From positions 40,733-104,732 of the forward strand of contig FWCC01000153.1 in assembly GCA_900169235.1 (NCBI GenBank): DNA of 64,000 nt. The letters are read 5' to 3'. The notes beneath the pieces were generated by a model, which was not told where the DNA came from, did no database searches, and worked only from the letters and a program-made list of their open reading frames with translations. The position numbers and the translations under genes were made by a program. The DNA comes from Zarea fungicola. Its lineage: Eukaryota; Ascomycota; Sordariomycetes; Hypocreales; Cordycipitaceae. Positions 43,101 through 55,702 of the stretch are shown here, one piece after another (within the stretch, counting starts at the first letter, position 1; every line of letters begins with the position of its first letter).

Positions 43101-46100
43101 TCCGCAAAGCATGATATGATGGTCATCAACCACAGCGGGAAATGTTTTCTTAGTGCTATACCTTTACTTGTGCTAAGGAGAAAGTATACTTGGCCAACAC
43201 AGACGCTGGCAGCTATGACTCGTCATCGTCAAGCTTTTCTTTCAAGGCTACTGCCTCATTGCAATTTGTGCTAGTTGCGTACCGGACACAGTCCAAGCAC
43301 CATTAACAAGGACTGGAAGGATCAACGAGACAACCAACATGGGGCCATCCTTTTGTGGTATGTAGCGGGTGCGCTGGAGGGCTGTGGCTGTCCTGAAGGA
43401 ACTTCTTATTATTAGCACAAGCTTGTCAGCCCCAGCTCCCAGGTCATCCTCCAAAAGCCCACTATAATTCTCGAGCAATGACTAGTTAGCTGCACTCTTT
43501 TTTTTATTGGTGACAGGCTAAGACGTTGCAGCAAAGAAAGGAAGCGACAGGCCACACCACCACAAATAATGCAACCCCCCTGGTCAAGGACCAGCAGCCT
43601 AACAAGTGGCGGACTATCCCTGTCGGCAGCAAATGCACAAATGACTAACAGGGGCGTGAGGAGATGAAAAAGAGATGCTTTGCAACTCTGTACTCCTGTA
43701 CAACCAGTTGTTTTTCTTGTTCACCGCGACAATCAGATGTCAATGTCAATACCAGTATAGAAAATAAACGAGTCAAACATGAAAAGGGAAAAACAGCGGG
43801 GCTACATTACTGCCTGGCCTGGCCCAAGGAAAGAGCGAGAAGTGCCAGGTATTTTAAAGATGACTTTGCCAATACTTGGTCCTGGCGTTTTCTTGCTCTG
43901 GTCTTGTACAAAACCCAAATGGCATGGGTGGGCCATCCTATGCTGGACACTGAAGATGGTCGCCTGAGTAGTTTAATGTATGTCCACGGCACAGGAAATT
44001 TGGCTATCTTGCTGATTCTGCTGCCTTTTGTTTTTCCCCTTCCTTTGCAATTAAAGATGGGAACTTATCGAACAACTGGAGACTTCTTCTGCTTCTTCTT
44101 CTTCAACACTAACAGAAACTAGAGATAACTGATGTAAGCCTGCTCCTTCTTTTGAAAAAATGACTACGAAAAGGTATTTGGCATGAGGACTGGAGTGGGG
44201 ATATACTAGTTTGTGGCTAATTGGGCTGTTTCCCCTTTCAGACCTTCAAGATGGGTGGGAACAGAGTCTCATATTGGGCATCGCCGGCCGTGTTAGTATA
44301 CCCAGAACTTGGTCAAGTCGGTAATATTTCACTCCGCCACTTGGGGGATAAGATGGTGATAATCAGCCCTTTTATTAGAGACGAGACTTGCACTTGCACC
44401 TTGTATCCAAGAACGCAGCTATTCGGTAACGAGGTCGTATTACAAAACGTTGGAACAGGTAGCCTTGGATTGGACAGAGGGGGGCCAAGGCCAAAGCTCA
44501 TGGCGGCGGTTGTCGCAAAGTGGTACGGTGTCCATGTCCTCGATGCAAGCAGTACGTAGTATATAGCCCCAATGTTCTACTGCCATTATTGTTACACATT
44601 GAACTATCAACTAGTTGACGGCCCATGTTTCTCGAAGCTGTCCCCGACGTGACGATTATTGACTCGTCAACTTCCGGCTCGGAGTTTTCCATTACCTAGA
44701 CTTCTTCTCTGGCTGCGTTGACGAGGTTGCTTTCATGAGCCGTGCCAGCCAGCCAGCCAGCCTTGGCACCCGCTGGATGAACTTTGGGCGGGCCAACATC
44801 CCTGTCAAGAGGGTTTTCCGTCTGTCCAAGTTTGTCGATACATATGTACATACATCACAGGCAACCAGTCAGGAGCTCAACGTCCACATTTGTATTGATA
44901 AAAGCCTGGTACCTACCAGGCTGTGAGTGAGCCATTTCCCACCCACAATAGTGGAATGGTGGAAAGGAAGAAACTGGCGCTAATGATGAGGCGTCAGCAG
45001 TGCTCTGCAGGCGATCTGCTTGTTTAGAGGGTGCGCCAAGCTAGATGGGGGTACGCAGGCATGGGTGCAGCGTACCCGTAACCACTTATTACTTTGATAC
45101 CCAGGTCCCCAGTAACAAAACTGGAAAGGCACGCTGTGGCTGGCTAAATTAACGGGATTTTGGCCCTTGTTTCGGTGCAAAAAGCAACTTCACCGCCCGT
45201 CGCCATGCGAAGCATTGCCAAAAAATTGTGGAATAAGAGAAAGCAGCGAATCAACCGGCACATATGACCAATCCAGATAACAAGCAAAGATGTTTTTGTT
45301 TTTTGTTTTTAGAAAAGTAACATGAGATTTCCAAATGTCGAACAGCGTATCATCAGTACATGCCCATTCAACTTTATGTTGTGCCCAATATATAGTTGAA
45401 TTAGTTCTACGTCCTAGATTCAGGTAGCGTCAAAGCTTGCCACAATATTAGTACATGAGTCGGGGGGTGTGCCTTGTTTTATCGGCCCTGAGTGAATCGA
45501 TGTACTTAAAGGAATAGACTTGTTCTTATATTGAATTTTAATTATTTTAATCAGTTGTTTGCTTTTCAGCTTTGGGTCGGCAAAGCCTCCCCCCTCTGGT
45601 TCTCTAGTTTGTCGCTTTAACCCTTTTGATAAGGGCGCGCTGATAAATTGCATACCTCGTCCAAGGAAATCGTCGTTCATCATCGCTTGTAGTTGTTGCA
45701 TCTGACCTCTGTTACCCAAAGGCTTACACCTCAATGCACACCCCTGCAGCATGGACACCAAAAGGAAGAAAAGGCGCGTCACATCAGCCTGACCATGGCT
45801 AGCCACTTAACGCGACTTTTGCTTTTTTGTGTGCACCACACTGTTCAGTTCGTGTTACATCTTCAGTCAAGTCTGCATCCATGCATCTCGGTGTATATTC
45901 TACCTTGCCTTTTCCCCTTTGAGCGGTTTCGTTCCGCCGCTTTCAACATTGTCGTCGCCTTGAAACAAAGAGAATAACTAGCTTTGCAATGAGCATCGAA
46001 TTGCTTTGCCAAGGGAAGAATACTTCAGCCCAACCTATACCCCTCCCCCTTCAAAATCAAAGTTGCACTGGAACACGGAATGGATTGAGCCGTTTGGGTA

Positions 46101-49100
46101 AGAAGGCGGCCCTTCTTTACAGATTCGTACGGACTCTTAACCCAAAGGGTCGGTAATAATACAATAAACCGCGCGGGTTAGTCTTTTTAGTTGGATACCT
46201 GCACACATGCAACTTGGTGGTGGTTGCATGGGTCACTGGAGAAGTCAGCCCAGCATTAGACTCCATCCTTGCATTCCGGGCCGCTGGAAACATACACCAA
46301 AAGCCCAATTACATTGGTGGTCCTGTTTGATTTCTCTTACCTCCCAATTCCAGCAGCTGTGCATGTGTGGTGCATGGGGAAGGGGGACGCGCAAGAGCTT
46401 GCACCAGGTGCACACATTGATACACCATCTCCCAAAAGACACGGCACATTCTTATTTGCGGTTTCCTTTTTTACATTTACGCCTTGCACGCACACGTTGT
46501 CATATTGAAAGCAGACTGGTTGGTTCAAAGGCTTGTCATACCCAAGCCGAATCCTACAGGGCTTTCCTTGTATGCGCCACCCTCCCTCCTCCTCCTTCTC
46601 CCTTCTGGACTTGCCCCAAAACGGGACTAATTATACTTGCCCGCTTCAAACAAAAAAACGCAGCCTACAGGCTTGTCGCTGGATCCGCCTCAGGCTTCTT
46701 TCGATGCCTGCTAGTGCGGAACCAGGATCCCTCCGCCAGCGGCTTTGTGCTCCAATCCCCTCTTTATTTCTATTTGGCCCTGCTCCGGTATCATTTTACA
46801 GACACGAAACATGCAGCTGTCCAGCTGATTCGCAACTGCAATGGCACACACGCATACAGACACACACAAACACGCGCACGCACCTTGGAGCCGTGGAGTG
46901 TACACACATCGAGGCAACCTCGCCGGCCCCTGTTGTCTGCAGAATGTGGCGCTCCTCAGTAATCTGGCCTGCAAAAGGCAACTAGACCCCGTTGGAAGGT
47001 GACACACCAGTTCTCGCACCCATGGTGATATCAGCTCGTCCATTATTATATCCCGACAACATGGACCACCGGCGCTGGCTCCAGAGTCCTGACACACACT
47101 TGTGCATCTTTATATTTGGGGGTATGTACATGCAACAAAGAACGCATGTCAGATGGGCCTTATATTAGAGAACTCGTCATGGGTCGCCCCTTGCTCTCCA
47201 TGTGCATTTTCCTTTTACGAAATTTGCCCTACACACGGTTTGGCCGTACTGGGACAAGGGCAAGCATTGGCCGGAGTAATAAAAGCGGCGTCCCGCGTAA
47301 CAAGACTGAGATGATCGCCAACACATGTTCTACAGCCCCGAGGTCTGAAAAAGTCAAACCAAAAGGAATGTTTCATTAAACTCGAGGCTTGCCCCTCAGG
47401 TCGCCGATGTACCTACCAAAAAAAAGAAGCCCACACGTTTGAACCCGGCGCAGCTTTTCCCACTCCCCCATCTTCTTTTGAAAAGAAAAGAAAAAGGCAG
47501 CTTGTAAATGCAACTCGATGGAGACGGACGACGATATTCAGCTGGTCCTAATCCGTCGTCCTGCATTTCGGCTTACAAGACAGGATGATGCATTGGACAT
47601 GTGTTGATACAAGTTTCTAAACCGGAAGAAATTCCCATTTCGGGCTTTGTTCCGCCACCATATATGCAAGTGGTTATCGTCGGATCCCTCGCCCGACTAT
47701 TGTAACCAGTACTGACCAATGTATGTCATATCATGGCTCCTTGCCTTGGACTCATTAATAATAGCGGTCACGATCACCGAGAGATTCGTAGTCTGGCGCT
47801 AAGGCGGCGGGCGGCCCTCTAATACCTTGGCTGATACTGGCTAGTCTCTTTAGTTGCCAGCCATTCCATGTGGTCAACACCAATGAAGACTCCCTCTCTG
47901 TATGGAGTATGGAGTACTTGGGCTTATGTTATCTAAAGATGCACGTTGTACGGTTTATTTCCCTCCATCGTCAGCGAATTTACGCGAGAAATAAAACCCC
48001 GCACATGTTATCTGTAGATGTTGGTCATGACCTGTTCTAGAACTAGTTGCAGGTACTCTGTAGACCTATCGATTTATGCTTTGTTAGCACACTTTCATGA
48101 GTGGCGCCGGCGCCGGCGAGTAAAGCAAACAACCAAGCCCAGCTCCAAGGACGACTGACTTTGGCAGGCCGCATTCAACAAAAAGCCTTGCCTGGCTTAG
48201 CCTGGCTCACGCGACTAATGGCGCTCTGTCCTCGACTCCACCGCCATCTACTCGCTCTCACTCATCATTCATATTTCTAAATACGGTGGTTAGCTTTACT
48301 AAGCCTCTTGATTCAACGTATTGAATTTGAGGCTGAGGACTCCATTTTCGCCTTCTCAATGATGAGAGTTCCGCTGCTACCTTGCTGCCTAGTGGCATTG
48401 TTTCCTTTTTTGCCACAAGGAAGCGTATTCTGACGACTCCATCGTGGAAACTCGTACCAAGTAAAACATCCCAAGGCCAAGGGCGGGCGGTGGCGGCGGT
48501 ATTCGTAATGGAGTAGTTATTGAATGTTATCCAATGCGGCGGACCTGCCCCCTCCACTTGACCTCCAACGGGCAGGCGATATAGCAAAAGGAGGAGTAAC
48601 GACTTTTAAAGTTGGGGCCTTTTTTTCTGGTTCATGTGCTCACTACTTTTTTTCTTTTTCTCTCGCCAAGCCTTTGCCAACGAGAGAGCTCTCCCCGGTA
48701 TCTTTTTCTGCCGAGTGTGCTGATGAGAGAGGGTTTCTGCCAAGAGGGGAATGATATTCGCTCGCAGTGTGAAAGGGGGTCCTATGTCACCCGCACAGTG
48801 CAGGCAAACAATCTGCATCTACATATGTATGAGTGTAATGCAAATGCGCATGATTTGTGCATGTGTCTGTGTCTGTGTCCTTTGTGTCTTGTGTCTGGCA
48901 TTAAAGCTTCCCCCTTTTTACTGTCGTTGTGCTTTTTGTTACACGACAGGATGAAACAAATCCGGCAGTTTGGGCCGCGCATATGGGAAGGGGGGAAATT
49001 TGATCCCCAAAAACTAAACAACTGATTATATAGCCATTGAAGACATATCATATTCGATTTCACCACAAGGTATTACAGTGTGTTTTAGATGTTACAGCAT

Positions 49101-49815
49101 ACTACCACGTTGTGTGAGCGGTGGCGCATGGGGTGAGATCTCCACAATGAAATTCATCAAATTTCTTTTGCCGAATCTTCGAACAAGCGTGGCAAGAAAG
49201 GATCAAAAATCTCGCCTCAAAAAAACCCATGTCAATGACATGTTGCACTTTAGTGAATCCACCGGGATAGGCGGACGTGCAAGAAAAATGAGACTTGCTC
49301 TCATGACTGCCCGTCTAAACAACAGCCGGGCCCTTTATTACAGAAAACTTGAACTCTTTGCCCGCCGCCCCCGGTCCACCAAGCAAATGGCGAGCAGGGG
49401 TTGGTCCTTTTTAGAACGCAGCCACCGAACCACCGAGCCCGCCAAGCTGGACAAGCTAGGCGAGATTGTAATTCTCGCCGCCTCCGGGGGGTTCGGCACT
49501 ACGTGTTGAGCAAAAAGAATGCCAATTACATACTCCGTCTCGCTTCTTGCTTGCTCGTCCCTCCCTCTCCACCCCCAAATCCATCTCACCTCCCATTGAC
49601 GACAACCAACGCCCCTCTACCTCCCTCCCTCCCCCGACCGCCGCCGCCGCCGACGACAGGAAAAGAAGTCAACGACGATTTTTTTGCGACCGCTCGTCGT
49701 TGGTCCCTTTCTTCTTCGGTTCCCTCCTCCCCCTTCCTCGTCGTTTGCCGCCGCCCACGACTCGCCTTGTCATCCCGCAAAACTAGCCGACACCAACCAG
49801 TTCCGTCCCGTCGCC
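40103..49815. other. 9.7-kb gene-poor interval between divergent cyclin and G-beta genes
   Basis: No gene is supported. The cyclin leader occupies the left end (about 40100-40950). The G-beta leader, pyrimidine-rich with CCGCCG runs (49550-49815), occupies the right end. Between them are short repeats (CAGTCCAC units at 41157-41190, CAT/CAC runs at 41301-41335), homopolymers and many unrelated short frames. The longest, 251 codons at 46207-46962 on plus, has no domain, no signal peptide and random-looking composition. Confidence 0.5.
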
Positions 49816-51323
49816 ATGAATTCACAGGGCCAGAACGATGTCTCGCCCGAGGCAATGCAGGCGCGCATCCAGCAGGCGCGCCGCGAGGCTGAGAACCTCA
49901 AGGATCGCATCAAGAGAAAGAAGGATGAATTGGCCGACACCACTCGTATGTCTCTTCCCGCGCGATTTCCCGCCGCCGCCGTTGCTGTTTGCTCCTTGTC
50001 GATGCCGCTGCAGCTCGCAAGCTACTACTCCTATCCCGGCTTACCGAGCTGTTGCGGCCAATCTCACCACCGAGAGCAACTCCAACCTATCCTCATCACC
50101 AAACTGCCAATCCCTCGATTCTCATCGCCCATCATCTTAATTATCCTACCCTTTTTAATTTTTTTTTTTTGCTAACCATGAACGTGCCAATCCAGTCCGC
50201 GCCGTTGCACAACAAGCTCACGAGCCAATCCCCAAGAACCAGCTAATGAAGGCTAAGCGCACCCTCAAGGGCCATCTCGCCAAGATTTACGCCATGCACT
50301 GGTCCACCGACCGCCGACACCTCGTCTCCGCCTCACAAGACGGCAAGCTCATCATCTGGGATGCTTACACCACCAACAAGGTCCACGCCATTCCTCTCCG
50401 TTCATCCTGGGTCATGACCTGCGCCTACGCTCCTTCCGGAAACTTTGTCGCCTGTGGCGGTCTCGACAACATCTGCTCCATATACAACCTCAACCAGCAG
50501 CGCGACGGGCCTACCCGCGTCGCCCGCGAGCTCTCCGGACACGCTGGCTACCTCTCTTGCTGCCGTTTCATCAACGACCGCAGCATCCTCACCTCCTCTG
50601 GCGACATGACCTGTATCAAGTGGGACATTGAGACGGGCCAGCGCGTGACCGAGTTTGCCGACCATCTCGGCGACGTCATGAGCATCAGCTTAAATCCTAC
50701 AAACCAAAACACCTTCATTTCTGGTGCCTGCGATGCTTTCGCCAAGCTCTGGGACATCCGCGCCGGCAAGGCCGTCCAGACCTTTGCCGGCCACGAGTCC
50801 GACATCAACGCCATCCAGTTCTTCCCCGACGGACACTCCTTTGTCACTGGCTCCGACGATGCTACCTGCCGACTCTTTGATATCCGCGCTGACCGCGAGC
50901 TCAACGTATACGGTGTACGTACCCAATCGCCAGCTTCTACCACTCATTACGCCCCTCCCAGCTAACCATTCTTCACAGTCGGAGTCGATCCTCTGCGGAA
51001 TCACCTCAGTTGCCACCTCTGTTTCCGGCCGCTTATTGTTTGCTGGTTACGATGACTATGAGTGCAAGGTATGCACAGATCCCCAACCAAAACGTACCAC
51101 AGCTGATTGCAAAAATCTGACATTTCCTAGGTGTGGGATGTAACACGAGGCGAAAAGGTTGGATCTCTGGTTGGTCACGAAAACCGTGTAAGCTGTCTAG
51201 GTGTCAGCAATGACGGCATTAGCCTGTGCACAGGTTCATGGGACTCTCTGGTACGTTACGCATTCACACCCCGCCTCCCGACCTTTCTAACCTCTGCAAT
51301 AGCTCAAGATCTGGGCCTACTAA
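49816..51323 (+). CDS. gnb1: Heterotrimeric G-protein beta subunit (WD40)
   Basis: G-beta subunit, partner of G-gamma and G-alpha below the GPCRs, controlling growth, mating, conidiation and virulence in filamentous fungi (family knowledge). Five exons: 49816-49945, 50196-50914, 50979-51068, 51131-51250 and 51303-51323. Phase kept throughout; 359 residues, the standard fungal length. The N-terminal helix that binds G-gamma ([20 protein letters not shown]) is present. WD repeats are clear: [102 protein letters not shown], and the last blade ending LKIWAY-stop. Intron 1 is unusually long (250 nt, with a T-run and a GCTAAC branch site). The final exon codes only six residues. Preceded by a long pyrimidine-rich leader. 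Confidence 0.97.
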
Positions 51324-52740
51324 GCGTGCCCCCTCCTTGTATAAATTGCGCTCTACTCCGACACCATGGCAATTCGAAGTGTTCAGCGATGCAGTTGGCA
51401 TGTGCACCTTGACCGACGACTACGATAACCCTTCGTTTGGCAGCAAACACGACGACATGCTCTAATGGTTAGATGGAAACGAGTGAAGCAGGGCGGTACT
51501 TTTCTGGCGTACACCACACGATGTGACGACACGTACATTATATATCTACTTGGACTGAATGATGACGCAGGGCAAGGCTTCCATACCACTCTATAGGATG
51601 CCTTTGACTCTCGGCGCATTTCGTTCACAGGTGCAGAAGCGGACGGATGCGATACCTCATTTACCATGGAACTTTCCCTTTGCCGGTTTCCTTTTTTTCA
51701 CTTTGTTTTTTGTCACCTCGATATTTCCCCCTCTACGCTTTTGCTTTGCTGGTTACCTGTTTTTTTTTAACTTTATTATATTTTTTTAAACCTCGTTTGA
51801 CTCGGTCTCTGTTTCAAAAAAACCGGTTTCGCACTATACTTGCTGCTCCATCTCGGCTTTCTCTCCCGCAGCAAACGGTGTTGTTTTCATTTTGCTAGCC
51901 CGAAATTATCAGCTGCTGGGGACCATTTGAGCGAATCTGTATTACTTGGACGATTTCTCTTTTTTCTTTGTTTGTTAGTGAAGCCCGCGTTGTGTTTACC
52001 CCCCAAATTCATCTCGTCGTTGATGGGTTCCTCTTTGCCCTTGTTCTTTCTGCCCTGTTTTGTCTTTTTTGGAGTGTCCCTACTTTAATGAAAATGGGGG
52101 AGTGCAGGATAAGGAGTTTTCGCCTTGCAGTTCCGGCAAGCTAGGAAAGTCATAACGGCGCATCAGATGCAAAAAGAAAGGGCAAATAGTGGCCAACGGG
52201 AGCTTATTTAAAAGAAGAGGAGAACGGAGAAGGAAGAAAAATTAGGAAGGAGAGTTTTTTGTAACTGTGGAGGAATTTTACTCTCTGCTTTTTCTTTTGA
52301 AGAGGATTGAGGAGTATGGGGTCCGTCTTCCCCATGTTTGTGCGCGTGGTCTTTTTCCTTTATTCAGGAGATGAGATGCCAGCTATACCAAGAGTTTTAA
52401 GCCAGCCAGGGAGATAATATACTGAGACTATCAAATTTGTAGTAGCATGGTGAGGGTGGTCAAGCTGTGGAGTGGACTATTGTGACTTGTGCACTGTATT
52501 TCTGCATGAGCAACAAAACCCTGCATGGGTTCAAATGACGCCTTTGTAAAATGGCAAGAGAAGATATATGCTTGCTTTTGTTATTCAGTATAAAGTCACG
52601 TTTGCTTAGTCAATTCACCGTCACACAACACATGAACCAACCCGGAGCGCAACGCGGGAATCTAATATCAGCCCTACAACCTTGGCATTCCACCACCACG
52701 ATTCATCAATCATCTTCTTTTCTTTCCATTTCGGCCGGCC
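51324..52740. other. 3' region of G-beta gene and promoter of the kinase gene
   Basis: T-rich tracts at about 51690-51790 and 51950-51975 and AT-rich 3' flank. No gene supported; the frames seen are low-complexity readings of T-runs. Confidence 0.45.
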
Positions 52741-54097
52741 ATGAGCACTTCACCACCTCCTAGCCCGCCCGCCGGACCCGTGCTTGACGACGAGCGACGA
52801 TTTAAACCCATGTACTCACCGTGCGAGTGGATCGAGGACTACCACCCCGGCGGCTACCACCCAGTCCACCTCGGCAACCTCTTCAACAACGGCCAATACA
52901 GGGTCCTCCGCAAGCTCGGGGACGGCTCCTTTTCTACAGTCTGGTTAGCTCGCGATGAGTTGTAAGTCTACCAGTACACGCACGACGCGTTTACGGGCCC
53001 TGTACTAACCTATATCAAGGGCGGCGAGATATGTCGCACTCAAGATTCTCGTGGCGGACGCCTCGGGGGAAACAAATGAGGTGCGCATGCTGAAACACCT
53101 TGCCGGCTCAGCACCTACTGAGGGGCAACGCCATGTTACCCAGCTGCTCAACGAGTTTGAACATCAAGGCCCCAATGGGACGCACAGGTGTCTGGTCTTT
53201 GAGCCAATGGGACCCAGCGTGAATACCATGGTCGAGGAGCTGCCGCAGTTCAACCCCCGCAAGTTTGGCATGAAGATTCGCTACCCTCTGCCCATGGCAC
53301 GGAGTATTCTAAAGCAATCACTGCAAGCGCTGGTGTTTCTCCACGCAAACGGCGTCGGCCATGGTGACCTTCACCCTGGAAACATGCTCTTTACCGTGCC
53401 GGATCTGGATTCTGTGGCCGAGGAGACGCTACGCCAAGAGGAGAATGTCAAGACGGCATCAACCTCGCCCCCGGTAGAGAGACTAGACGGCAAGCCGGAC
53501 AAGTGGGCGCCGCGATATCTATGTATTGCGCAGCCCTTGGCGCCATTTACGCACCATGATGCGGGATTCAAGATCAAATTATCCGACATGGGCGGTGCAT
53601 TCTTCCTTGCCGATCCGCCATCGAAGCCAGTACTTCCGATTGGATTACGCCCACCAGAACTCATCGTCGGCGGCCATGTGGACAAGTCCCTCGATATCTG
53701 GAGCTTCAGCTGCCTTGTTTTCGAGCTCGTCACGGGCTTACCTCTGTTCTGCATACCGGGGCCGCGCTATGAAGACGACGACCACCTCCTCGCTTTGCAT
53801 GCCGAGATTGGCGCTCTCCCCGACCATATCTTTAGCAAGTGGACGACGTCATCGCGGTACTTTACGCCCGACGGGCAGCTGTACAACTGCGAGCTCGGCG
53901 GTGTGCCAGAGGGCAAGACGGAGCCGCTGATGTTGCCGCAGCTGTCCATGGAGGACATGTTTGACCAGGCAGAGGTGGATATTGGCGAGGAGGAAGGGCG
54001 GCAGGTAAAGGGGCTGTCTCGACGAATTTTACAGTATGATCCGGCAAAGAGGCCGTCGGCTGCTGAGATTTTGCGAGACCTGTGGTTTGCAGAGTAG
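52741..54097 (+). CDS. SRPK-like serine/arginine-protein kinase, divergent
   Basis: Protein kinase of the SRPK group. Two exons: 52741-52961 and 53020-54097, intron 58 nt (GTAAGT...CAAG, TACTAAC-like branch site), phase 2, giving 432 residues. The N-terminus YSPCEWIEDYHPGGYHPVHLG is the SRPK leader pattern. The Gly loop KLGDGSFSTVWLARD, the lysine in VALKIL, the catalytic loop GHGDLHPGNMLF (about 186-197) and the subdomain VIII/IX parts RPPELIVGG and DIWSFSCLVFELVTG are present. Departures from the canonical kinase: HGD replaces HRD, and the metal-binding DFG is DMG (in SDMGGAFF), near the DLG of other SRPKs. The spacer between lobes is short. Asp and Asn of the catalytic loop are kept, so activity is plausible. 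Fungi often have many such divergent SRPK-like copies; the target is unknown. Confidence 0.88.
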
Positions 54098-55272
54098 AAA
54101 ACGTGGGAAACCTAGATTAAAACGTTGAGCTGATATTTCTTTAGTTGAATGTGTAATCATGATGCACACCGCGTTTGTAGAGCTTTAATTATGAGTGAGG
54201 AAGATGTTATTTCGTAGAGTGACTTGCGGACATGCAAATCTGGGCCCAAGGGACAGTGGCCGACGACCCGACATGGTGGAAACGGACCATGTCAGTATGT
54301 ACGATGAAGCGGGGCTCCTGTAAATACAAAGATAGAAGATGATTCTAATTTTAAACAGAGAGAAAAAAGGAATCCACGGTGGTCCCAAAACGCCAACAGA
54401 GTCGCTGCAATTGGAGCCTCGAGTCCTTGAATACACTGCTGCCTTGTCAATGCTGCTCGAGGGGCTTGTATGCAATGATATTCCAACAATCATGCACTTT
54501 GCTTATCAAAGACAAGCAAAAGATTCAACTTGTTTCGTTCAAAAATAGTAAATATCCATATATCTCACGCTTGGTACACTAAAACACAGCAATCGTTCCC
54601 CGTTGTATGAAGGGTATGGGCAAAGCGGCTGCGCCGCCTCCTCCAATAGGTAAAAGGTGCATCACAATTAAGGAAGCCTAAAAATAAAACATGACTTCAA
54701 CCTATTTTTGACACTAAGCCTTACAAATGTACCCCGGTTTCCCCACAGCGAAAACTGGCCGGTCAGCCAACTGGTGAGAGGTAAGGTAAGCAAAAATCCA
54801 TTGTGGAATCTGACCGACCAATTCCCCGAGCATCAGTTTCGGTAATAACCGCATGTCCCCGTACATATTGCATCTCTGGTTGCTGCTTGTGGAATCTGAG
54901 TCCGCCACATCTTGGCGTTTTGCCGAGCTGCTTTCTTCTTTGGGCCATTTCGTTGCGAAATCCCCACGACCAATGCGTTTTTGGTTGTGGCTCATCGGGC
55001 TTATCCCACAATACGTGATGATCCCAGAACAATGAATCAAGGATGCTCGAGTTTCAAGCCTTGGGGGTCTGTTGGCCGAGAGGCTGAATACCTGTTTAAT
55101 GGGATTACGGAAAAGGGATTATGGAGAAGGGGATGAATATATATAGAGCCCATTACTGCTCCTGTTCCAATCTCACAATACACTCAACACTCACAACTCA
55201 ACCATCCAAGCAATCAAAACCTACAAACACACACTTCACCTTTTCTACTTGAAAGAAATCAAATCTGCAATC
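54098..55272. other. Intergenic with promoter of Cys-rich secreted protein gene
   Basis: TATATATAG at 55138-55146 precedes the next gene. No gene supported elsewhere in the interval. Confidence 0.45.
55138..55146 (+). promoter_or_regulatory. TATA box of Cys-rich secreted protein gene
   Basis: TATATATAG, about 130 nt upstream of the ATG at 55273, followed by an A/C-rich leader (ACTCAACACTCACAACTCA), as seen for strongly expressed fungal genes. Confidence 0.55.
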
Positions 55273-55702
55273 ATGAAGGTCACCACTCTCTTCGGCTCCG
55301 TCCTCGCCATGGCCGCCTTCGCCACCGCCATTGTTGTCCCCGAGGCCTCTACCGAGGATGTTTCCGCCATTGGCGGCGAGGAAGACCCCAATCCTCTCCT
55401 CGAAGCCCGCAAGAGCTGCAGCGGCTCCAGAAAGACCACCGAAGTTTGCGGTGGTAAGCTTCTGCGCCCCCAGAACTCGTTCCACAACTGGTAAGAGGCC
55501 CTTTACCCTTCTATCGGCTCTCAAAACGCCCGCAATTGAAACCGTTCTTTAAACTAACCTTTCTTTTTCCCCTTCCAACAGTAGCAACCAGGGCGGAAAG
55601 TGCTGCGCCTCGAACAAGGACGGATCTGGTGGCATCAACGTCGGTGTTGGCAAGGGCTCAGAGGCCTGTGGCTTCTGCTTCTCCAAGAAGTGCAGCGCCT
55701 AA
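55273..55702 (+). CDS. Small secreted cysteine-rich protein (eight cysteines)
   Basis: 112 residues from two exons, 55273-55490 and 55582-55702. The intron is 91 nt (GTAAGA...CAACAG), phase 2; the splice creates a cysteine codon (TG|T). Signal peptide MKVTTLFGSVLAMAAFATA. A short acidic pro-region ends near LLEARK, a likely dibasic/Kex2-like site. The mature domain has eight cysteines with spacing C-x9-C-x12-C-x6-CC-x20-C-x2-C-x4-C. Gly/Asn-rich loops lie between them (NKDGSGGINVGVGKGSEAC). The first exon runs to a stop right after the donor, so an unspliced reading would lose six of the eight cysteines. No known family recognised. Apoplastic effector, antimicrobial or wall protein are all possible; none is shown. 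Confidence 0.85.

Noticed and set aside
46207..46962. 251-codon open frame on the plus strand in the large gene-poor interval
   Set aside because: Random-looking composition rich in His, Cys, Arg and Leu, no signal peptide or domain, and overlapped by several equally long frames; likely chance.
47430..47450. Reverse GGTTCAAA, similar to a tRNA B box on the minus strand
   Set aside because: Flanks do not form acceptor or anticodon stems.
49946..50195. 250-nt G-beta intron considered as a separate exon or second gene
   Set aside because: It has a good donor, a GCTAAC branch site and an acceptor. Joining the flanks keeps phase and gives the expected 359-residue protein.
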